From: Bacteroidetes bacterium GWF2_33_16
GTDB lineage: Bacteria; Bacteroidota; Bacteroidia; Bacteroidales; UBA12077
NCBI GenBank assembly: GCA_001768565.1
Contig: MEOE01000011.1
Location: forward strand, 1-64,000
Reading direction: 5' to 3'
Length of the DNA stretch: 64,000 nucleotides
In this document: positions 55,397 to 63,999 of the stretch, in pieces
Position numbering within the stretch: position 1 is the first letter of the stretch
Layout of the letters: each line of letters begins with the position of its first letter
The notes under the pieces: generated by a model
What the model was told of the DNA's origin: nothing
The model's database searches: none
What the model saw: the letters and a program-made list of their open reading frames with translations, nothing else
Made by a program: the position numbers and the translations under genes

Positions 55397-56281
55397 TTAT
55401 CGCTTTTTAAATAATTTCATTAATGGTTTTACATAATCTTCTTCGGTACTAATTGAAACAAAGTCTACTCCTGCTTTTGTAAGTGTTTCACTAGTTAGTT
55501 TTTCATTTTTTCTCCACCATCCCGAATAATTATTTCTCACTTGCTTACTTGAAGTATCAACCCATGCATATTTACCTGTCTCGGCATCTTTAAAACGAAT
55601 TAGTCCAACATCAGGCAGCTCGGTTTCGCGTTTATCATAAATTTTTAAAGCAATTACATCGTGTTTTCTATTTGCAATACGCAATGCTTCATCAAAACGA
55701 GGGAAACCTGTTTGAGGGTTATCATCAATAAAATCAGAGATTATAAAAGCTGTACTTCTCTTTTTTATTGCATTTGTCAAATATCGAAGTGCTTCGGAAA
55801 TGTTTGTTTCCTGATTTTCAGGTTCGAACTCGAGCAATTCTCTTATAATTCGTAAAGTATGTGTTCTTCCTTTTTTAGGAGGAATAAACTTTTCTACCTT
55901 ATCGCTAAAAAGAATTACACCAATTTTATCGTTATTCTGAATAGCAGAAAAAGATAAAACAGCAGCTATTTCCGTTATCAGGTTTTTTTTGAGTTTCGAT
56001 TGAGTTCCAAATGTTCTTGAGTTACTAATATCGACAAGAAGCATTACAGTAAGCTCGCGTTCTTCTTCGAATATTTTTATATATGGATGATTAAAACGAG
56101 CTGTTACATTCCAATCAATGGACCGTATATCATCACCATATTGATATTCACGTACTTCGCTAAAAGCCATTCCACGACCTTTAAATGCACTGTGATATTC
56201 GCCGGCAAAGATATTCTTTGACAGTCCCCGGGTTTTAATTTCAATTTTTCGTACTTTCTTAAGTAGTTCTGAAGCTTCCAC
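55397..56281 (-). CDS. DUF58/VWA-like protein (BatH-like)
   Basis: The 294-residue soluble protein opens ELLKKVRKIEIKTRGLSKNIFAGEYHSAFKGRGMAFSEVREYQYGDDIRSIDWNVTAR, which is the DUF58 signature, and continues as a VWA-like fold with D84-x-S-x-S (LLVDISNSR). In MoxR operons this protein works with the MoxR ATPase on cytosolic or membrane substrates. It follows the 137-residue secreted-protein gene by 27 bases. Confidence 0.92.
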   Translation of the reverse strand: MEASELLKKVRKIEIKTRGLSKNIFAGEYHSAFKGRGMAFSEVREYQYGDDIRSIDWNVTARFNHPYIKIFEEERELTVMLLVDISNSRTFGTQSKLKKNLITEIAAVLSFSAIQNNDKIGVILFSDKVEKFIPPKKGRTHTLRIIRELLEFEPENQETNISEALRYLTNAIKKRSTAFIISDFIDDNPQTGFPRFDEALRIANRKHDVIALKIYDKRETELPDVGLIRFKDAETGKYAWVDTSSKQVRNNYSGWWRKNEKLTSETLTKAGVDFVSISTEEDYVKPLMKLFKKR

Positions 56282-56308
56282 AGTTAATCTCTTTAATGAT
56301 TATTAAAA

Positions 56309-56722
56309 TCATTTTTCGAGCTTCTTGGTAATTACGGAGAAATACCATTCTTCCTTTTTAATTTGTATTACAAAATTAAATTTGCCTGTTTGGTAATCGT
56401 GCCATGTTAAGTCGTTTTTATACTCGAATTGCTTATTTAGTGAATCAATAGTTTGCTTTAATAAACCATAATCACACATAAGCTGACTAAATTTACAATA
56501 GCCATCATCATCTAATACAAATAGCAAAGTGCGGTAACCATCGTGATCTTCGTATTTTATAAAACTACTTTTACCACCAAAAACCTCCTTTGAAAAATAG
56601 AAGTCTTTATGATTTTCGCTCATCTGCTTCTTAATCTCCAACTTATGAGCACCAACAAAATTTTGACCAAGAACATTTAAGCTCGAAACTACAATTAACA
56701 GAAGTACAATTATTTTTTTCAT
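56309..56722 (-). CDS. Small exported protein inserted in the Bat operon, unknown
   Basis: The 137-residue protein has a signal peptide (cleavage near VLGQN). The mature part has one aromatic, Asp-rich segment (GGKSSFIKYEDHDGYRTLLFVLDDDGYCKFSQLMC) and ends in basic residues. I do not recognise the family. It lies 19 bases after moxR and 27 before DUF58, so it is co-transcribed with the Bat genes, although the usual operon has no gene there. Confidence 0.72.
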   Translation of the reverse strand: MKKIIVLLLIVVSSLNVLGQNFVGAHKLEIKKQMSENHKDFYFSKEVFGGKSSFIKYEDHDGYRTLLFVLDDDGYCKFSQLMCDYGLLKQTIDSLNKQFEYKNDLTWHDYQTGKFNFVIQIKKEEWYFSVITKKLEK

Positions 56723-56741
56723 ATCAAGAACTATGTAACCA

Positions 56742-57737
56742 TTATGGAACTTCTATAGTGTTAAGGATTTCCGTAATAATATCTTCTGATTTAATGTTTT
56801 CGGCTTCGGCTTCGTATGTAAGTCCTATTCTGTGGCGCAATACATCGTGACAAACAGCGCGAACATCTTCAGGAATAACATAACCTCTGCGTTTAATAAA
56901 TGCATATGCTTTGGATGCCATTGCCAGGTTAATGCTTGCACGAGGCGAACCACCATAATTTATCATCACCGAAAACTTCTCTAAACCATAATTTTCCGGA
57001 AATCGTGTTGCAAAAACTATATCGAGAATATATTTCTCAATTTTTTCGTCAAGATACACATCTTTTACCACATTTCTAGCGTCAATAATATTTTGTGGTT
57101 TCAAAATAGTACTTGCTTTTGGAAATTGTTTTGCAACATTCTGACGAACAATTAATTTTTCCTCTTCAATTTTTGGATAATCAACCACAACCTTAAGCAT
57201 AAATCGGTCAACCTGTGCTTCAGGTAATGGATATGTACCTTCCTGTTCAATTGGATTTTGTGTAGCCAGAACGAGGAAAGGTTCTTCCAAAGGATAGGTT
57301 TGATCACCAATAGTAACTTGTCGTTCCTGCATGGCTTCAAGCAAAGCACTTTGAACTTTAGCTGGAGATCTGTTAATCTCATCAGCTAAAACAAAATTGG
57401 TGAAAATAGGACCTTTCTTTACCATGAATTCTTCTTTTTTCTGACTATAAATCATAGTTCCAATAAGGTCGGCAGGCAACAAGTCTGGTGTAAACTGAAT
57501 TCTACTAAATTTGGCATCAATAGTATCGGCCAATGTATTTATAGCCAATGTTTTTGCCAATCCTGGAACACCTTCAAGTAAAATGTGTCCATTTGAGAGT
57601 AAACCGATTAATAAAGAGTCGACAAGATGTTTTTGTCCCACAATAACTTTACCCATCTCGATCTTTAACAAATCAACAAATGAGCTCTCTTTTTGTATTC
57701 GGTCATTTAGCTCTTTAACATCAATTGTTTCGTTCAT
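56742..57737 (-). CDS. MoxR-family AAA+ ATPase
   Basis: The 331-residue ATPase has Walker A GVPGLAKT (56-63), Walker B FVLADEINRSP, a sensor region ATQNPIEQEGTYPLPEAQVDRFMLKV and the C-terminal lid with GGSPRASINLAMASKAYA. MoxR proteins act as chaperones that activate or assemble VWA partners. It is the first gene of the Bat operon; a 332-base region separates it from truA on the other strand. Confidence 0.95.
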   Translation of the reverse strand: MNETIDVKELNDRIQKESSFVDLLKIEMGKVIVGQKHLVDSLLIGLLSNGHILLEGVPGLAKTLAINTLADTIDAKFSRIQFTPDLLPADLIGTMIYSQKKEEFMVKKGPIFTNFVLADEINRSPAKVQSALLEAMQERQVTIGDQTYPLEEPFLVLATQNPIEQEGTYPLPEAQVDRFMLKVVVDYPKIEEEKLIVRQNVAKQFPKASTILKPQNIIDARNVVKDVYLDEKIEKYILDIVFATRFPENYGLEKFSVMINYGGSPRASINLAMASKAYAFIKRRGYVIPEDVRAVCHDVLRHRIGLTYEAEAENIKSEDIITEILNTIEVP

Positions 57738-57952
57738 AATTTAAAAATTTACAAAAGTTACATAAATTTTAATTGTTCTAAAAAATAATTGTTTGATTTT
57801 AACTTCTGTTATTGTAAAATCGATACAATATTAGTTTATTAAAGTGTTAATGAATGTTAATTTTTTTTAAGAAACCATAACCCTATTATTAATTATCATT
57901 AAGCAGTAAGTATTAAATGGGTATTAGCTAATGGTGAGCAAAAAACTTTAAA

Positions 57953-57966
57953 CCCGCCACGGCGGG
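57953..57966. repeat. GC-rich palindrome CCCGCC-AC-GGCGGG
   Basis: A 6-bp inverted repeat with a 2-base centre, directly before the CTTTAG array. It stands out in AT-rich sequence. Confidence 0.65.
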
Positions 57967-57970
57967 CAAG

Positions 57971-58019
57971 CTTTAGTTCACTTTAGTCACTTTAGCACAC
58001 TTTAGCACACTTTTAACTA
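57971..58019. repeat. CTTTAG decamer tandem array
   Basis: Five units: CTTTAGTTCA, CTTTAGTCA, CTTTAGCACA, CTTTAGCACA and CTTTTAACTA. The period is 10 (one unit 9). It is the same unit type as at 48666-48695. Confidence 0.8.
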
Positions 58020-58038
58020 ATTTCTCTCTCAAAATTAG

Positions 58039-58046
58039 TAGCTTTG
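58039..58046 (+). promoter_or_regulatory. -7 box for truA
   Basis: TAGCTTTG matches TAnnTTTG, 24 bases before the truA start. No clear -33 element. Confidence 0.42.
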
Positions 58047-58069
58047 TAACAACTAAACAATATTCAAAA

Positions 58070-58822
58070 TTGAGATATTTTGTTCAACTTAGCTATCTGG
58101 GAACAAACTATTGTGGTTGGCAAATTCAACCTAATGGTAATACAGTACAACAGGTTCTAAATAACGCATTTTCTACTATTTTACAAGAAAGTATTGAAAT
58201 AACTGGAGCTGGTAGAACTGATACAGGTGTACACGCCTCTTATTTTATGGCTCATTTTGATTCATTAAAAGAAAACCTGCATTTAGATCAAAAGATTTTA
58301 TTAAAATTAAATGGAATTTTACCTTTAGATATTGCCATTCAAAAGATATTTGCAGTTAAGTCTGATGCTCATACCCGATTTAATGCAACCAGTCGAACAT
58401 ATAATTATTTTATTCATCAACAGAAAGATCCGTTTCTTTTAAAAACATCATGGTATTTTCCTTACAAATTAGATATTAACATGATGAATGAAGCATCTGA
58501 AATGATGATTCATTTTTCAGATTTTACTAGTTTTAGTAAGTTACACACCGATGTTAAAACAAACAATTGCAAAGTATTTTCTGCAATGTGGACACAAGAA
58601 AATTATAAAATTTGTTTTACTATAAAAGCAGATCGTTTTCTCAGAAATATGGTAAGGGCAATTGTAGGAACAATATTAGAAGTAGGTAAAGGAAAAATTG
58701 ATTTGGAAGAATTTGTTCAAATAGTTGAAAGTAAAAACAGATCCGAAGCGGGTATATCAGTACCTGCGCATGGATTATTTCTTTCGGCAATTGAATATCA
58801 TAAAGATATTTTTTTAAAATGA
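58070..58822 (+). CDS. truA: tRNA pseudouridine synthase A
   Basis: The 250-residue protein starts with TTG (no in-frame ATG precedes the conserved RYFVQLSYLGTNYCGWQIQ). The catalytic Asp51 is in GAGRTDTGVHA. TRTYNYFIHQ and DRFLRNMVRAIVGTILEVGKG complete the TruA signature. It makes pseudouridine at positions 38-40 in tRNA anticodon arms. The gene is divergent from the Bat operon. Confidence 0.95.
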   Translation: MRYFVQLSYLGTNYCGWQIQPNGNTVQQVLNNAFSTILQESIEITGAGRTDTGVHASYFMAHFDSLKENLHLDQKILLKLNGILPLDIAIQKIFAVKSDAHTRFNATSRTYNYFIHQQKDPFLLKTSWYFPYKLDINMMNEASEMMIHFSDFTSFSKLHTDVKTNNCKVFSAMWTQENYKICFTIKADRFLRNMVRAIVGTILEVGKGKIDLEEFVQIVESKNRSEAGISVPAHGLFLSAIEYHKDIFLK

Positions 58823-58950
58823 GTTTACCAGATATTATTGATAATCTAAAAAAGTTTATAAATTTCAAAAATTTAAGATAAATAGAAGTATTTATATCTC
58901 AATACAAAATAAATTGTTATCTTAGGTTCACTTAAAATAGCGCTAATACT

Positions 58951-60720
58951 ATGAAATTCAGATTTACAATTGCTAGACGATTATTGTTGAGCTTTGGCTT
59001 AATTACAATTGCAATCCTGTTAAACAGCTTTTTTATTAATAATACTTTACAACAAAGCATTAAGAAAAATAACGAGATATCTATGGTATATCTTCCTTCA
59101 GCTGAAATGTTAAGTAACCTTTCGGATATGATGGTAAGTTCAAAAATGCTAATTAAAAACTGGGTTTATATTGATAAAAAGCAAGATACTCCTGATAAAA
59201 TAAAACTGCAGGAATTGCATCAGTCAACGTTTCATGAAACACATAAAGCTTTATCGAAGCTAACAATAAACTGGACTCCCGAAGAACAAAAGTGTTATAA
59301 TGAAATATATCTTTCGGTAAAAGACACTTTATTTCCAATGCATCAGGATATTATGAACCGTTTGAGCACAATTGAGGATTATGAAAACGTTTATATGATG
59401 ATGTTTGATATTTATCCACTAGTTGAAGAGGGGGGTGATGTTATTGTTTTAAGTGATCGTAATATTGATCGTTTAAATAAACTTACAAAGCAGCTTCAGG
59501 CAAAAGTGCTATCCGAAAGAACAAATATGGAAGCTTCTTTTAATCGATTAGAAAATTTTATTTATATAGCCGGAATAATTCTTATAACTCTTGCTGTATT
59601 AATGGCTCTTTATCTGGGTAATAAAATTATACGTCCAGTTAAATATTTCAGAGAACATCTGATTAGTATGGCCAAAGGAGTTTTACCCAAACAGAAAGTT
59701 AAAGAAACGCAAGATGAGATTGGCGATATGGCCGCTGCTCTTAATGAATTAATCCGAGGTTTAAAAGAAACTACTGAATTTGCGCTAGAAATTGGTAAGG
59801 GTAATTTTGAGTTTCAATTTGTACCATTAAGCGATGAAGATGATTTGGGAAATGGACTTCTTACAATGCGTACGAACCTTAAACATGCGTCTGAAGAAGA
59901 AGAACGCAGACAAAAAGAAGATGCACAAAGAAACTGGTCATCACATGGAATTGCTAAATTCAGTGAAATATTACGACAAAACAATGATAATGTTGAGAAA
60001 CTTACTTATGATGTGATGAGCAATCTTGTAAAGTATTGCGAAGCTAATCAAGGTGGTTTATTCTTAATAAATGATGATGATCAACGGAGAAAATATGTTG
60101 AGCTTGTAGCTTCATATGCCTATAATCGCAAGAAATTTTTAGATAAGCAGATTGAAATGGGAGTTGGACTTGTTGGCAGATCAATTCAAGAAGGTGAAAC
60201 TATTTATATGACCGAAATTCCCGACAATTATATTACAATAACATCTGGTTTGGGAGATGATAACCCGAAAAGTTTGCTTATTGTGCCGCTTAAGGTTAAT
60301 GATACTGTTTATGGTGTTATTGAAATGGCTTCGTTCAAGGAATTTGAAAAATATCAGATTGAATTCGTTGAAAAAATTGGAGAGAATATAGCTGCAACAC
60401 TTTCGTCTGTAAAGATTAATATTAGAACAGCTCAGTTGCTTGAAACTACCAGACAACAGGCTGAAGAAATGAAAGCACAGGAAGAAGAAATGCGCCAAAA
60501 TATGGAGGAGTTACAAGCTACTCAAGAGGAATCTGCGCGCCGTGAGTCTGAACTGGAGAAAAAAGTTGCTGAATATGAACGATTGAGAAAACAACAAGAA
60601 TCGTTTGTGAAAAAATTAGGTGGATCATTTTCAGGCGAGATGGTTTCTGCTCTTGATGAAGATGAAGACGAAGAAGTAAAGATTTCTAAGGATGATGATA
60701 TAGATGTTGATGAAGACTAA
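58951..60720 (+). CDS. Orphan HAMP-GAF signalling protein with acidic tail
   Basis: The 589-residue protein has TM1 (about 10-29), a periplasmic four-helix-type domain, TM2 (about 203-224), HAMP (about 225-280), a GAF domain (about 345-490, GVGLVGRSIQEGETIYMTEIPDNYITITSGLG; LLIVPLKVNDTVYGVIEMAS) and a coiled coil (about 490-560, EMKAQEEEMRQNMEELQATQEESARRE). It ends in a 20-residue Asp/Glu tail. No kinase, cyclase or methyl-accepting domain follows. GAF may bind a small ligand; the partner is unknown. Confidence 0.86.
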   Translation: MKFRFTIARRLLLSFGLITIAILLNSFFINNTLQQSIKKNNEISMVYLPSAEMLSNLSDMMVSSKMLIKNWVYIDKKQDTPDKIKLQELHQSTFHETHKALSKLTINWTPEEQKCYNEIYLSVKDTLFPMHQDIMNRLSTIEDYENVYMMMFDIYPLVEEGGDVIVLSDRNIDRLNKLTKQLQAKVLSERTNMEASFNRLENFIYIAGIILITLAVLMALYLGNKIIRPVKYFREHLISMAKGVLPKQKVKETQDEIGDMAAALNELIRGLKETTEFALEIGKGNFEFQFVPLSDEDDLGNGLLTMRTNLKHASEEEERRQKEDAQRNWSSHGIAKFSEILRQNNDNVEKLTYDVMSNLVKYCEANQGGLFLINDDDQRRKYVELVASYAYNRKKFLDKQIEMGVGLVGRSIQEGETIYMTEIPDNYITITSGLGDDNPKSLLIVPLKVNDTVYGVIEMASFKEFEKYQIEFVEKIGENIAATLSSVKINIRTAQLLETTRQQAEEMKAQEEEMRQNMEELQATQEESARRESELEKKVAEYERLRKQQESFVKKLGGSFSGEMVSALDEDEDEEVKISKDDDIDVDED

Positions 60721-60735
60721 ATACTATAGAGAATT

Positions 60736-60773
60736 AAAAAAAGTTCCGCAGTAATAACTACGGAACTTTTTTT
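60736..60773. terminator. Bidirectional terminator
   Basis: GTTCCG (60743-60748) and CGGAAC (60761-60766) pair, with an inner AGT/ACT extension, inside an A-run and a T-run on the two sides. It is between convergent genes and would end both. Confidence 0.88.
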
Positions 60774-60802
60774 ATAATGTTATCTCGAATTATACAACTT
60801 AA

Positions 60803-62224
60803 CTATTTAATTTGGAATAGGAAGCCTGCTGATAAATATTGATTAAACGAATTACGCTTGATATATTCATTGGAAATATCTGCATAGTATTCAGAATCTG
60901 ATTCAGTATAATTATAATCGACTGAATAATTAACATTCAATCTTAATTGTGGAGAAATATAGTAATACAAGTTTAAATAACTATTTGGAGTTAAAACTAA
61001 ATGATTAATGCTGTTTTTTTCATCATTATACTTCTCTTCTCCAAACGAATTGAAATAATTCATAGCAAATGATATATTTAAACTAGTTCTGGAATTTGGA
61101 TAAAATCCTAAATTATAGCTCAATCTGGAAGTGATCTGAGGTGCATTTATATCAAGACTATTATCAAGGTTTGAGGCTGATACCCCATAGGTGCTTTCTA
61201 AATAAGTACCAATTAATAAAAAACTTAATGAATTTTGCCAATACAAGTTTATAGGCTTTTCATATATATATTGTAGGTTAGCATTAATACTATATTCATT
61301 CCTTTTAGACTCAAATTCAGTGATTAATAAATTCCCATTATCAATTTTACTATGATAATTACTGCTATATATTTTTGGTTCTATACCAAAAGAAATTCGC
61401 TGTCCGGTATTTCTTATTATTGTAATAGCATAATCCCAATTATCATTAACTATTGTAAAATATTCTGAGTCAGCAGTATTAATTAGACCTTTTGATTGAA
61501 GAAAAGAATCAACTTCTTTAATCTCATGAATCTTTTTTAATCGGGAATCAAAAAAACGTTCATTCTGTAATTTTGAGATTAACTGTGAAAACTCAATTGT
61601 TTCTTCGTCAGAAGGAATCCTTGTAAGTTTTCCAAGCTTATTAAGTTCATCTAAAATATATAATGCTAGTCTACAATCCTGAATTTGTTCTATTCTTCCA
61701 AACCCAATAAATAATGGTATCGATATACCTATATTTTTAGAATCAGAAAAATCAGTTCCAGGAAGATAATTTTTCTTATAATTGTGTAAACGAGTATTTA
61801 ACAATAGATTGGCTTCAAAAAAGCTTTTTGAGTTATAATAAAATCGATTTTCACTTTTAATATATAAATAACTGCCAATATCATAAGATTCATCTAATGT
61901 TTTGATTTCATTTTTGTTGTCAGAAAAACTTGAAGAAAAACCGATATCATATTTATGATTTAACTGCAATTTTTCACTGTTTTTGTAAAAAGAATAGCTT
62001 AGGTTCAAAGCACCCCCCATATAGTTTTGACTTTTATATAAATCAGATGTATACTTGTAGTTCTCATCCAATATCTGGCTTTTTCCATTCAGATCAAAAT
62101 TAAAATCTAGTTGGTGCCGATTCATTTCAGGTAATTTATAACTTGAAAGATCAAAGGTATTTAATTGCGCAAACACCATACTTGGCAATATACCAATTGC
62201 CATGGTGATAATTTGTTTTCTCAT
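60803..62224 (-). CDS. Putative outer-membrane beta-barrel protein
   Basis: The 473-residue protein has a signal peptide (near VFAQL), then many aromatic amphipathic strands (YNSKSFFEANLLLNTRLH; FYPNSRTSLNISFAMNYFNSF; LRLNVNYSVDYNYTES) and ends near FNQYLSAGFLFQIK. Aromatic strand ends are typical of outer-membrane barrels. A possible helical Glu/Lys segment at about 180-260 (LDELNKLGKLTRIPSDEETIEFSQLISKLQNERFFD) interrupts the barrel. I do not recognise the family. It is convergent with the HAMP-GAF gene. Confidence 0.65.
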   Translation of the reverse strand: MRKQIITMAIGILPSMVFAQLNTFDLSSYKLPEMNRHQLDFNFDLNGKSQILDENYKYTSDLYKSQNYMGGALNLSYSFYKNSEKLQLNHKYDIGFSSSFSDNKNEIKTLDESYDIGSYLYIKSENRFYYNSKSFFEANLLLNTRLHNYKKNYLPGTDFSDSKNIGISIPLFIGFGRIEQIQDCRLALYILDELNKLGKLTRIPSDEETIEFSQLISKLQNERFFDSRLKKIHEIKEVDSFLQSKGLINTADSEYFTIVNDNWDYAITIIRNTGQRISFGIEPKIYSSNYHSKIDNGNLLITEFESKRNEYSINANLQYIYEKPINLYWQNSLSFLLIGTYLESTYGVSASNLDNSLDINAPQITSRLSYNLGFYPNSRTSLNISFAMNYFNSFGEEKYNDEKNSINHLVLTPNSYLNLYYYISPQLRLNVNYSVDYNYTESDSEYYADISNEYIKRNSFNQYLSAGFLFQIK

Positions 62225-62265
62225 AATCGAATTTTAGTTCAGGGTTAATATCAGGGCTACTAATT

Positions 62266-63432
62266 TTAACAATTAAAAGCACTTAAAAGTTGGTTTAATG
62301 CATTTGCTAACGTTATACGGGGGCAGGCAACATTCATACGCATAAAACCCTCGCCTCCAGTGCCAAATGATTCACCAAAGTTCATGCCAATATTTGCTTT
62401 TTCAATAAAGAATCGGCTGAGCTCATCGCTATCTAAATTTAAATCTCTGCAATCAAGCCAAATAAGATAAGTACCTTCGGGACGCATCATTTTTATTTGA
62501 GGTATTCGCTCTTTTAAAAATTTTTCAACAAAATCTATATTGCCAGCGATATAGTTAAGCAATTGTTTTAACCATTCGTCGCCATTGTTATAAGCTGCTT
62601 CGGTTGCTGCAATCCCGAACATATTGCCTAATCCTACATGTATGGTGTGCATTATTTCATCGAATCGGGCTTTTAATTTGGGGTTCGAAATAATTACCGA
62701 TGATGATGATAACCCAGCCATATTAAAGGTTTTGCTTGGAGCCATAAGAGCAATTGTAATATTTGCTATTTCCTCTGATATGGATGCTAATGGAACAAAC
62801 TTATTTGGCTTAAAAACAAGATCGGAGTGAATTTCGTCTGTTACAACTAAAACCTTATGTTTTAAACACAACTCGCCAAGTTTTTTCAGTTCTTCTTTTT
62901 TCCATACTGTTCCACCCGGATTATGTGGGTTTGAAAGAATCAACATTTTCGCATCTTTCAATTTATCTTCAAGGTTTCCAAAATCCATCTTAAACCTTCC
63001 ATTCTCAAGTAATAATGGGTTCTCTACTACTTGACGATTGTTATCTTTAATGGTAAAGAAAAATGGAGGATAAACAGGTGGTTGTATAATAATCTTGTCG
63101 CCAGGCTGAGTAAACGCCAGAACCAATAAACTCAATGATGGAACAACACCAGGGCTAAATGAAATCCAATCTTGTTTTATTTCCCATTGATGATGTCGTT
63201 TAATCCAGTTAATAATAGATTCGTAATATGATTTATCAAAAAGAAAATATCCAAAAATCTGATTATCGGTACATTTTTTAAGTGCATCAACAATAAAATA
63301 GGGCGTTCTAAAATCCATATCGGCAACCCACATAGGAATTACATCCGATTTTCCAAATATCTTATTGCGAAGGTCGTACTTAAGCGAACCTGTATTTTCA
63401 CGGTTTAGAAGTTCATCAAAATTATATTTCAT
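62266..63432 (-). CDS. PatB/MalY-type cystathionine beta-lyase (PLP C-S lyase)
   Basis: The 388-residue fold-type I PLP enzyme has the family pattern: MWVADMDFRTPYFIVDAL, FSPGVVPSLSLLVLAFTQPGDKIIIQPPVYPPFF, LSNPHNPGGTVWKKEELKKLGELC, TDEIHSDLVF and the PLP lysine in MAPSKTFNMAGL (about 234). It cleaves cystathionine or cysteine conjugates to a thiol, pyruvate and ammonia. It precedes the nitroreductase gene by 48 bases in a likely operon on the minus strand. Confidence 0.92.
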   Translation of the reverse strand: MKYNFDELLNRENTGSLKYDLRNKIFGKSDVIPMWVADMDFRTPYFIVDALKKCTDNQIFGYFLFDKSYYESIINWIKRHHQWEIKQDWISFSPGVVPSLSLLVLAFTQPGDKIIIQPPVYPPFFFTIKDNNRQVVENPLLLENGRFKMDFGNLEDKLKDAKMLILSNPHNPGGTVWKKEELKKLGELCLKHKVLVVTDEIHSDLVFKPNKFVPLASISEEIANITIALMAPSKTFNMAGLSSSSVIISNPKLKARFDEIMHTIHVGLGNMFGIAATEAAYNNGDEWLKQLLNYIAGNIDFVEKFLKERIPQIKMMRPEGTYLIWLDCRDLNLDSDELSRFFIEKANIGMNFGESFGTGGEGFMRMNVACPRITLANALNQLLSAFNC

Positions 63433-63480
63433 AAGAAAGCCCTTAGCTGCTAGCTTTTAGCTGTTAGTAGAAAAAAAAAG

Positions 63481-63999
63481 TTACTTTTTAGAATATCCCA
63501 CTGTTTGACAATAAATTACATGTTTGTTCTCGCTTAAGTTGAGTATTTTAGCTAGCTCTTCTTTTTCGACCATCGCTCTGAATACTGAGATTAATCCCTC
63601 TGAAGCGCAATATAAATAAACGTTTTGGCCAATAAATCCACAATGTGTTGCTGCTGTCATTGTTTTAATCTCATCAGAAGCATTTCCTGCTTTCGAGAAA
63701 TCAGAAACATATATCAGATTTGCACCTGCAACTTTAACAAAATCTTGTTTTCCTGTTGCTTCTCTAATATCAATAGCAACTATTTTCTGAAGCGCATTAT
63801 CTTTTGGTAAATATAGAAACGCACCATCTTTTGTGGCGATGTATATTTCCATATCCTGAATATTTCTTGAGGTTGGAATTGTGTGTTTACCAGTTTCTGC
63901 TCTGTTTATTCCGTATGCTGCCCAAAGCAAATCTGATATTTGTTGCTGGGTTAATTCTTTATCGATATATTCTCTACTTGATTGACGTTCGTTCATTGC
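63481..63999 (-). CDS. SagB-type nitroreductase, N-terminal partial
   Basis: The frame is open past the window edge (GCA codon before the ATG at 63996). The visible 172 residues match the family: RQSSREYIDKELTQQQISDLLWAAYGINR, then FMN-binding segments (TIPTSRNIQDMEIYIATKDGAFLYLPKDN; HCGFIGQNVYLYCASEGL). Nitroreductase-fold proteins of this type oxidise thiols or azolines, or act as FMN-dependent oxidoreductases. The true start and N-terminus are outside the window. Confidence 0.88.
   Translation of the reverse strand, partial: AMNERQSSREYIDKELTQQQISDLLWAAYGINRAETGKHTIPTSRNIQDMEIYIATKDGAFLYLPKDNALQKIVAIDIREATGKQDFVKVAGANLIYVSDFSKAGNASDEIKTMTAATHCGFIGQNVYLYCASEGLISVFRAMVEKEELAKILNLSENKHVIYCQTVGYSKK

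Larger units (their letters stand above)
57738..58069. other. Divergent intergenic region between the Bat operon and truA
   Basis: No gene is seen in 332 bases. It is AT-rich in the first 200 bases, then contains the palindrome CCCGCCACGGCGGG (57953-57966), the CTTTAG decamer array (57971-58019) and the -7 box TAGCTTTG (58039-58046). The Bat promoter must lie near 57740-57850, but I could not identify a clear box. Confidence 0.6.

Noticed and set aside
63433..63480. TAGCTGCTAGCTTTTAGCTGTTAG as a regulatory site
   Set aside because: It is a short simple repeat of TTAGC type, common between Bacteroidota genes, with no link to either flanking gene start.
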